From DAOUAJ01 sp034433615 (lineage in GTDB: Bacteria > Chloroflexota > Anaerolineae > DUEN01): 16,333 nt of DNA. Made by a program: the position numbers and the translations under genes. The first letter of the stretch is position 1; every line of letters begins with the position of its first letter. The notes beneath the pieces were generated by a model. It saw only the letters and a list, made by a program, of their open reading frames with translations, did no database searches and was not told the DNA's origin. Below are positions 5,640-11,275 of the stretch, piece after piece. The DNA lies in NCBI GenBank assembly GCA_034433615.1, contig DAOUAJ010000434.1, forward strand, positions 1 to 16,333, given 5' to 3'.

Positions 5640-7358
5640 ATGCGAGGCCTCGCTACTCTCATACTGGCCACTTTGTTGCTTCTGGGGCTGGCAGTAGGTG
5701 CTTACGTAGCTACCGATCAGTTCCTGGCCGCGGCCTATACGCCCAGCCTGCTCGCGATGGACCCGGACCTGCCTCCAGGTGAAAGCGGGCCGCCCTTAGC
5801 CCGGCGATTAGTGGTGATCATCGCCGATGGGCTGCGCGCGGACGCGCTCTCTGCCATGCCCTTCACCGATGAGCTGTGGGCGCGCAGCGCCAGCGCGATC
5901 GTACACCTGCCGTCGCCTACTTACGCCGCGGCCGGCTGGTATACCATCTTGACCGGCGCCACACCCGAGCTGTTGGGCCTGCCCCTGCTGCCCGATCCCG
6001 CCCGGCCTGGCCCGCGCCTGCCGGCAGGCTCATTGCTCGCCTTGAACGTGGCCACCGGGCGGACGTGTGCCATCGCCCTCCATACCACATGGCAATCACT
6101 CTTCCCAGAGGATTGGTGCTCTGCCCGGCTCCTGGTGCCCGGCGACGACGCGACGGCTGACCAGCAGGTGGCCGATGGGGCCCGCGATATGGAGCACGGT
6201 CGGCCCGACTTGATGCTGATCCACTTCAGCCACCTGGACACCATAGGGCAGACCTACGGAGCGACCGGTCCTCACTACCGCCAGGCCGCGCAAGCCCTGG
6301 ACGGCCTGATCCGGCAGGTGGTCGAACCTGCCCTGGCGAATGGCGCGGCCATCGCGCTCATCTCCAGCCACGGCCTCAGTGATGACGGCGGCACGGGCGG
6401 GAGCGACCCATCGGTGACCCAGGTGCCTTTCTTCCTGATGGGGCCGGGCGTGAACCCGGGCGGCTACGGAGTCCTCGATGGCACAGACGTCGCGCCCACC
6501 CTGGCCGCGCTGGTCGGGTTGCCGGCCCCACCTCTGGCCCAGGGCCGGGTACGCTATGATCTACTGACGGGCGACGCGCCGTGGCAAACCGGCCGCCACC
6601 TCCGTACAGCTCGCCAACACTTGAGGCTGGCCGAGCAGTATCTGGCGACCTCCAGCACCGGGCAGGGTCAGGACGACCACGAAGGGATCGCCCATACAGC
6701 GGAGCACATTGCCCAGGCGGAGCAGGCCTTCCAGACGGGGGATGTTGAAGCAGCCTGGCAGGCCGCCGACTCAGCCTTACAGGCAACCGATGAGGCCATG
6801 CGACAGGGGAGAGCGGCACGGCTGAAGCGAGGAGGCTGGCCCCGGCTGGCGTTAGTGTTAGCGGTACTCATCCCAGGGGGATTGCTGTGGCTGATCTGGC
6901 AACGACGGCGGGCTCTACTTGTGGCCGCAGGAGCGCTCGCGGGGCTGCTGGCGACTCACCTGACTTTCCTGACTGGCGGCGGTCACTATTCGCTGTCCAG
7001 CGTTAGATCGGTGGAGGGATTTCTGCTCTTCGCGCTGTGGCAGGCCGGAGTGGGTGTGATGGTCATGGTCATCGTCGTGCTGGGCTGGCGAATGTGGCGG
7101 CGCTCCCGCCATGCGCCACTGCTGGCTCGTGACCTCCTGGGCGCCACCTGGGTCATGATCGGAGCCTGGGCGCTCCCCGTGGCGCTCGGGTACTGGCAGC
7201 ACAGCGTAGGCATCTTCGCCCAGATGCCCCAGGCCACGCTGGCCTTCTGGCATCTATGGGGGCTGGTACAGTCGTGGTCTATCCCGCTGTTTGCTGTGTC
7301 GGCAGCCTGGTTGGCAGCCGGATTGAGCGCAACTATTCCCAGCCAAACTGGCTGCTGA
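5640..7358 (+). CDS. Membrane-anchored alkaline-phosphatase-superfamily protein with degraded metal site
   Basis: I chose ATG 5640 (572 residues) over the longer GTG 5607 because AGGAG lies 11 bases upstream and the hydrophobic signal anchor (residues 2-24) then starts immediately. Residues ~55-310 have the alkaline-phosphatase/phosphodiesterase fold order: VVIIADGLRADAL (D63), PSPTYAAAGWYTILTG (T94 in the nucleophile position), HFSHLDTIGQTYG (D200), SSHGLSDDGGTGG (H244) and VPFFLMGPGV. Three usual ligands differ: the His after D200 is Q204, the Asp before H244 is S243 and the His of the HGG motif is T252. Residues ~320-395 form a charged helical region, followed by about five membrane helices (402-420, 424-444, 458-482, 499-517, 540-562). 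Relatives include PIG-N/ethanolamine-phosphate-transferase-like proteins. Function may be non-catalytic. Confidence 0.78.
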   Translation: MRGLATLILATLLLLGLAVGAYVATDQFLAAAYTPSLLAMDPDLPPGESGPPLARRLVVIIADGLRADALSAMPFTDELWARSASAIVHLPSPTYAAAGWYTILTGATPELLGLPLLPDPARPGPRLPAGSLLALNVATGRTCAIALHTTWQSLFPEDWCSARLLVPGDDATADQQVADGARDMEHGRPDLMLIHFSHLDTIGQTYGATGPHYRQAAQALDGLIRQVVEPALANGAAIALISSHGLSDDGGTGGSDPSVTQVPFFLMGPGVNPGGYGVLDGTDVAPTLAALVGLPAPPLAQGRVRYDLLTGDAPWQTGRHLRTARQHLRLAEQYLATSSTGQGQDDHEGIAHTAEHIAQAEQAFQTGDVEAAWQAADSALQATDEAMRQGRAARLKRGGWPRLALVLAVLIPGGLLWLIWQRRRALLVAAGALAGLLATHLTFLTGGGHYSLSSVRSVEGFLLFALWQAGVGVMVMVIVVLGWRMWRRSRHAPLLARDLLGATWVMIGAWALPVALGYWQHSVGIFAQMPQATLAFWHLWGLVQSWSIPLFAVSAAWLAAGLSATIPSQTGC

Positions 7359-7411
7359 TGATGAACTCAAGGTGGCCATATTATACTATGCCCCCTCAGT
7401 CCTCGGCTTTG

Positions 7412-7441
7412 TTGACGGACTCACTCCGATTGCTGTATACT
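7412..7441 (+). promoter_or_regulatory. Sigma70-type promoter for the CNB/PH gene
   Basis: TTGACG (7412-7417) and TATACT (7436-7441) are separated by 18 bp, each 5 of 6 to consensus. The predicted start is near 7448, giving a leader of about 340 nt before ATG 7790. Confidence 0.55.
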
Positions 7442-7444
7442 CTA

Positions 7445-7479
7445 CTATGTCTAGGTGGGTTGACCGATAAGAGACATAG
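7445..7479. repeat. Inverted repeat at the predicted start site
   Basis: CTATGTCT (7445-7452) and AGACATAG (7472-7479) are perfect 8-bp arms with a 19-bp gap. They begin at the predicted transcription start. This could be a repressor site or, if transcribed, a 5' hairpin. Confidence 0.5.
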
Positions 7480-7789
7480 GGGACGACTTGCGGCTTTTGT
7501 CAAAGCAGATGATATCCTTGCTTGCAGCTGTGGAAATGAAACTTTCGGAAAGATGATGGGCGTTAGCTGTGTTTCTCTAAGCTGCGGGTGCGCCTAACAT
7601 CCGCTGGTGGTGCGACCCGTTTATCCGAAACCGTGTAATGCGGGGGATGGGTAGCAAAGGGAAGGACACCGGCAGTCCCGAACTTTGACAACTGTGTGCC
7701 CATTCAGGTGCGGCGGACGAAACCCGCCAACTCCTGACCTCCAGGCGGAGGAGTGACCGTAATGTCGTCTGAGATATAGGGCGGAAGAT
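7448..7789 (+). ncRNA. Long structured 5' leader, candidate cis-regulatory RNA
   Basis: No credible gene fills this stretch; the open frames crossing it are biased shadows. It holds several clear hairpins. CGGGTGCGCC (7585-7594) pairs with GGTGCGACCCG (7609-7619) with one bulged G. GGCGG/CCGCC (7712-7716/7724-7728) encloses a seven-base loop. CCTCC/GGAGG (7738-7742/7747-7751) covers a Shine-Dalgarno-like sequence. I could not match it to any riboswitch class I know (cobalamin, TPP, glycine, cyclic-di-GMP, ZTP and guanidine cores were considered). A separate small RNA or plain spacer remains possible. Confidence 0.35.
7738..7779 (+). promoter_or_regulatory. Shine-Dalgarno hairpin and five-codon leader ORF
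   Basis: GGAGGAG (7747-7753) is the strongest ribosome site in the region, but eight bases downstream it serves ATG 7762, which encodes only MSSEI before TAG 7777-7779. The main ATG at 7790 follows ten bases later in another frame with only GGAAG two bases upstream. CCTCC at 7738-7742 can pair with the GGAGG, and CTCCT at 7731-7735 can pair with the overlapping AGGAG, so access could be switched. Translation of the main gene may be coupled to this mini-ORF. Confidence 0.3.
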
Positions 7790-10210
7790 ATGGATTCGGG
7801 ACAGATCCTGGAGCGATTGCGTGCTTTTCGCCTTTTCCAGGGCTTGCCGGACGAGCTGGTACTCACTCTTGCTCAGAAAATCACTGTGCACGATGTACCT
7901 GCTAGAGAAGTCATCTTCAGCCAGGGAGATGCCGGCGAGAAGGCCATGGCCGTCTTCCTCGTCGCCGGTGGCCGGGTGATGGAACGGCGCACGGACCATG
8001 CCGGCCGGGAGATATTTCGCCGGATCGTGCGCGAGGGACAGGCCTTCGGTTTTCGCAGCGTCCTGGCAGGTGGAGTTCAATTATCCACGGCAGAGGCCAT
8101 TGAATCTTGTAAGCTGTTTCGGCTGTCGGCCGCAGACTTCATCCACCTGCGGGCTCAATACCCCGAACTGGCCGAACGCCTGGTGCAGCCCGCAGTGGCA
8201 CATCGCCTGCGGGCCATGCCTCTTCTTGGCAACCTGACGGACGAACAAGTGCGCTGGATGACCGATCTGTTCGACCGTCGCACAGCCGGGCCCGGCGACG
8301 TGATCTTCACCCCTGGTCAACCGGAGATGGCGCTCTGTCTGGTAGATCGCGGCCAGGTAGCCGTGCACGGTAAGGCGACCGGGCATCTGATCTTGACGGC
8401 CGGGCACCATTTCGGGCGCCATCCGGCTCTGGGAACGCGACGAGCGACCACAGCCAGCGCCGTGACCTCGGTCGTCCTCTATTGCCTGACCCCATCCGAT
8501 TTTGAATGGCTGCTCTCGACCTTTCCAGGTATAAGAAAGGTGCTCGAGCGGCCACCAGATATCTCCCGACGCCTGGGCGGAGTCAAACTGTTCGCCAGGC
8601 TCACCCAGGACGAATTGGCTGCGCTGGCAGGATACGTGTGCTGGGAGCACAGCCCAGCGCATTGGACGGTGACGCAACAGGGGGAACCTGGCGAGGCGTT
8701 TTATATCCTCGACCACGGTGAAGCCATCGTGCGCGCCATGGACGAACAGGGACAACAACGCCCCTACGACTTCCTGACCCCGGGACGCTTCTTCGGCGAG
8801 ACTTCCCTGATCCTCCAAGAGCCGCGCGATGCCACCGTAGAAGCCGTCACACCTGCGGATTGGCTGGTCCTTCACCATGGTGACTTCATGCATTTTCTGG
8901 AGACGCACCGGGACATCGGACAGCGGCTGGAGCTACGGGAGGAGACTCGCACAAAGCTGGAGCAACGCGACAAGGCCAGAGTGGAGCAGGAAGAGCCCGT
9001 TATATTTCGCTCACGCCGCCACTGGTGGCCACTGGTGAACAACATTGGGCTTTCGGTGCTGGTCTTCCTGCTGCTGTCACTGGCTTTCGCCGTAGGGTTA
9101 CAGCAACATGTCGGGGCCCTCGTTGAAGAGATTATCGGTGCTCTGGCCCTGATCACCCTCCTGTATATTGCCTGGAAAGCCATTGACTGGAGCAACGATT
9201 GGCTGATCGTCACCACACGGCGGATTATTCACCAGGAACGGGTCCTCCTTATCTGGGAGACGCAGGACGAGGCGTTGCTGGAAAACATCCAGGATACCAG
9301 GGTCTCACGCAGCCTGCTGGCCAACCTGCTGGGATACGGAACCCTGGTTGTCCAGACCGCGGCCACGGTGGGAGGCATTGAGTTCCGCTTTTTGCCCAAC
9401 CCGGAGACAGCACAGCAGCGCATTCGGGAGCAGAGGGCCCGGGCGCGAGCCGGCACTGAGGCTGAGCGTCACGAACAGCTCCGCCACGAGATGGAAGAAC
9501 GCCTGGGACTGCGGTTATTACCCAGGCCTTCGCACTCTGCGATCTCTCTCGAACCGACTCCTACCCTTTCTCCCAGACCTCAGGAACGCCGCTTCCGTCC
9601 CCGGTTACGCCTGTTCTCGTTGCGCGAGGAGAGCGCAGATCGCACTGTCTGGCGCAAGCACTGGTTAAATCTACTGGCTCGAATCTCGCAACCCCTTGCC
9701 TTGGTCATCTTGCTGGGGATAGGAACGGGGCTGGTATGGCAATTTTGGGGTTCCCTGCAAAAGGTCGGCGGTGGGGCATCAGCCGTTCTCGTAGGTATAT
9801 TGCTCTGGTTCGGTGCGCTATTCTGGCTATGGTGGGAATACGAGGACTGGCACAACGATCTCTATATTGTGACCCGCGATCGCATCATTGACCTTGAGAA
9901 AAAGCCGCTCTTCTTTGCTGAGGAGCAGCGCGAGGCCACCCTGGACAAGATCCAAAACGTCACGATCAGCAGACCAAGCCCGCTCGCCTTCATTTTCGGT
10001 TTCGGGGATGTCACTATCCAGACTGCTGCCGAGGTTGGGGCCTTTCACTTCAAGTTCGTCCCTAACCCGCGTGAGGTACGGGCAGAGATCTCGCGCCGGG
10101 TAGAGGCGTTTCGAGCTGAACAGATCAATCAGGACCGGGCCCGGCAGCGTGCCGATATGACCACCTGGTTTGAGACGTATCACCGATTGCAACGTGAGCA
10201 ATCTTCGTAA
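7790..10210 (+). CDS. Triple cyclic-nucleotide-binding, double membrane/bacterial-PH (DUF304) protein
   Basis: The 806-residue protein has three CNB (Crp/PKA-type) domains at ~10-130, ~143-245 and ~264-375. Each begins with a LFxxL-type helix (LFQGLPDEL, LLGNLTDEQ, LFARLTQDEL). Only the third keeps the phosphate-binding cassette: FGETSLI with E337, then EPRDATV with R346. A charged helix (380-405) leads to two tandem copies of one module, each two membrane helices then a beta-rich bPH_2/DUF304 domain. Copy 1 has helices ~413-437 and 445-465 and PH ~468-545; copy 2 has helices ~632-652 and 664-685 and PH ~688-775. Paired motifs are NDWLIVTTRRII/NDLYIVTRDRII, LENIQDTRVSR/LDKIQNVTISR and FRFLPNP/FKFVPNP. 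A charged linker (545-625) separates them. It is probably an inner-membrane sensor or scaffold. It converges on the epimerase gene, the two stops being four bases apart. Confidence 0.85.
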   Translation: MDSGQILERLRAFRLFQGLPDELVLTLAQKITVHDVPAREVIFSQGDAGEKAMAVFLVAGGRVMERRTDHAGREIFRRIVREGQAFGFRSVLAGGVQLSTAEAIESCKLFRLSAADFIHLRAQYPELAERLVQPAVAHRLRAMPLLGNLTDEQVRWMTDLFDRRTAGPGDVIFTPGQPEMALCLVDRGQVAVHGKATGHLILTAGHHFGRHPALGTRRATTASAVTSVVLYCLTPSDFEWLLSTFPGIRKVLERPPDISRRLGGVKLFARLTQDELAALAGYVCWEHSPAHWTVTQQGEPGEAFYILDHGEAIVRAMDEQGQQRPYDFLTPGRFFGETSLILQEPRDATVEAVTPADWLVLHHGDFMHFLETHRDIGQRLELREETRTKLEQRDKARVEQEEPVIFRSRRHWWPLVNNIGLSVLVFLLLSLAFAVGLQQHVGALVEEIIGALALITLLYIAWKAIDWSNDWLIVTTRRIIHQERVLLIWETQDEALLENIQDTRVSRSLLANLLGYGTLVVQTAATVGGIEFRFLPNPETAQQRIREQRARARAGTEAERHEQLRHEMEERLGLRLLPRPSHSAISLEPTPTLSPRPQERRFRPRLRLFSLREESADRTVWRKHWLNLLARISQPLALVILLGIGTGLVWQFWGSLQKVGGGASAVLVGILLWFGALFWLWWEYEDWHNDLYIVTRDRIIDLEKKPLFFAEEQREATLDKIQNVTISRPSPLAFIFGFGDVTIQTAAEVGAFHFKFVPNPREVRAEISRRVEAFRAEQINQDRARQRADMTTWFETYHRLQREQSS

Positions 10211-10214
10211 GCGG

Positions 10215-11207
10215 TTACCAATAGTGCCGCCAATGCTCCCGATAATACGCAATTGTACGCGTCAACCCCTCACGCAACGGGATAGTGGGTCGCCACCCCA
10301 GCGCTGCCTCGATGCGCGCGTAGCTGGAATAGACATCGCCGATGTCAATACGCTTGCGCTCCTCTGGCCACGGTACCAGCCGGATTGAGCCCTGCCCGGC
10401 GATCTCGATGAGCATCTGGGCCAGGTCCAGCAGGCTAATGGGCTCGCTGCCGCCCAGGTTATAGACCTGCCCGTCCGTTTCGGGCGAAGCTCCCACCCGC
10501 AGGAAGGCATCTACCACGTCATCCACGTAGCAGAGATCGCGGCGTTGCCGACCATCGCCGTAGATCTGAATCTCCTTGCCCTCCACCGCCCGCCGGATGA
10601 ACCAGGCAATAAACCCCTGCCGATTGTGCTTCATCAGTTGGCGCGGGCCGTAAGTGTTGCTGAGGCGCAGCGAGGCGGTGTGCAGGTCATAGGCCGTGTG
10701 ATAGACGATGTGGTACCATTCGCCGGCCAGCTTGTTGACCCCGTTAACATCCGTTGGATGTTGCAGGTGCCGCTCGTCCAGCGGAAGGTAATCAGGTTTG
10801 CCGTACTGCTGACGTGTCCCGGCGTAGACGATTTTGACATCAGGGTTCTCGTGTCGGCACGCTTCCAGAATGGATAACTGACTGCGGGCGTTGATCTCCA
10901 GGTCGGTGAAAGGGTCTTGCATCGAATCAATGTGGCTGACCTGTCCGGCCAGATTAAAGAGCACGTCTTGTCCCCGCACCAGCGCGCGCATCGAGTAAGG
11001 ATCGCGCACGTCAGCGATGTTGACGCGCAGCCGGTCCTCGTAACCGGCGATATTGAACCAGTTCCCGCCGTAATCGGGGATGAGCGAATCCACCAGCAGC
11101 ACACGGGCGCCCAGGTCAACCAGCCGCCGCCCCAGATTCGAGCCGATAAACCCCAGCCCGCCAGTGATCAAGACGCGCTTGCCCGCGTAAAAACTCAGAT
11201 AATCCAT
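10215..11207 (-). CDS. NAD-dependent nucleotide-sugar epimerase/dehydratase (extended SDR)
   Basis: The 330-residue protein starts at ATG 11205-11207 behind GAGGTG seven bases upstream. The Rossmann dinucleotide motif GGLGFIG is at 16-22, with acidic D40 ending beta-2 (NAD preference). NLAGQVSH at 85-92, the T131 region (YAGTRQQYG), RLSNTYGPR at 181-189 and RDLCYVDDVVDAF at 223-235 place it among extended SDRs acting on UDP- or GDP-sugars, such as 4-epimerases and 4,6-dehydratases. The usual catalytic YxxxK reads NGVNK at 155-159: Lys159 is kept, but Asn155 replaces Tyr. The exact substrate is unknown. It is the last gene of the minus-strand surface-glycan cluster, 68 bp after the DUF2079 gene. 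Confidence 0.88.
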   Translation of the reverse strand: MDYLSFYAGKRVLITGGLGFIGSNLGRRLVDLGARVLLVDSLIPDYGGNWFNIAGYEDRLRVNIADVRDPYSMRALVRGQDVLFNLAGQVSHIDSMQDPFTDLEINARSQLSILEACRHENPDVKIVYAGTRQQYGKPDYLPLDERHLQHPTDVNGVNKLAGEWYHIVYHTAYDLHTASLRLSNTYGPRQLMKHNRQGFIAWFIRRAVEGKEIQIYGDGRQRRDLCYVDDVVDAFLRVGASPETDGQVYNLGGSEPISLLDLAQMLIEIAGQGSIRLVPWPEERKRIDIGDVYSSYARIEAALGWRPTIPLREGLTRTIAYYREHWRHYW

Positions 11208-11228
11208 TGCCGCACCTCACCAAGATCC

Positions 11229-11244
11229 GTCGGCGTAGGCCGAC
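11229..11244. repeat. Small palindrome GTCGGC-GTAG-GCCGAC
   Basis: A perfect 6-bp stem with a four-base loop lies in the 68-bp gap between the DUF2079 and epimerase genes. There is no T-run, so it does not look like an intrinsic terminator. The DUF2079 stop lies in a short direct repeat (minus strand GGCGGCTAAGGCGGCTAA) that supplies a second in-frame stop. Confidence 0.5.
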
Positions 11245-11275
11245 TTTGCAAGCGTAGGTGTGGTTTTTAGCCGCC

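Noticed and set aside
7340..7354. Terminator hairpin at the end of the phosphatase-fold gene (CAGCC/GGCTG)
   Set aside because: It has only a 5-bp stem, lies within the last codons and has no T-run.
7256..7597. 113-codon plus-strand open frame overlapping the end of the phosphatase-fold gene
   Set aside because: It starts inside the real gene, has no ribosome site or recognisable domain, and spans the predicted promoter at 7412-7441.
7445..7600. Possible integron attC-like sites (GCGTTAGC and CGCCTAAC near 7560-7597)
   Set aside because: The 7-mers do not satisfy the RYYYAAC/GTTRRRY pair in the right order, and there is no integrase or cassette structure.
7685..7713. Second promoter starting from TTGACA at 7685
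   Set aside because: No -10-like sequence lies at 16-18 bp; the sequence there is GC-rich.
7577..8080. 167-codon minus-strand open frame over the leader and start of the CNB/PH gene
   Set aside because: It is antisense to a clear CNB domain, and its sequence shows no family features.
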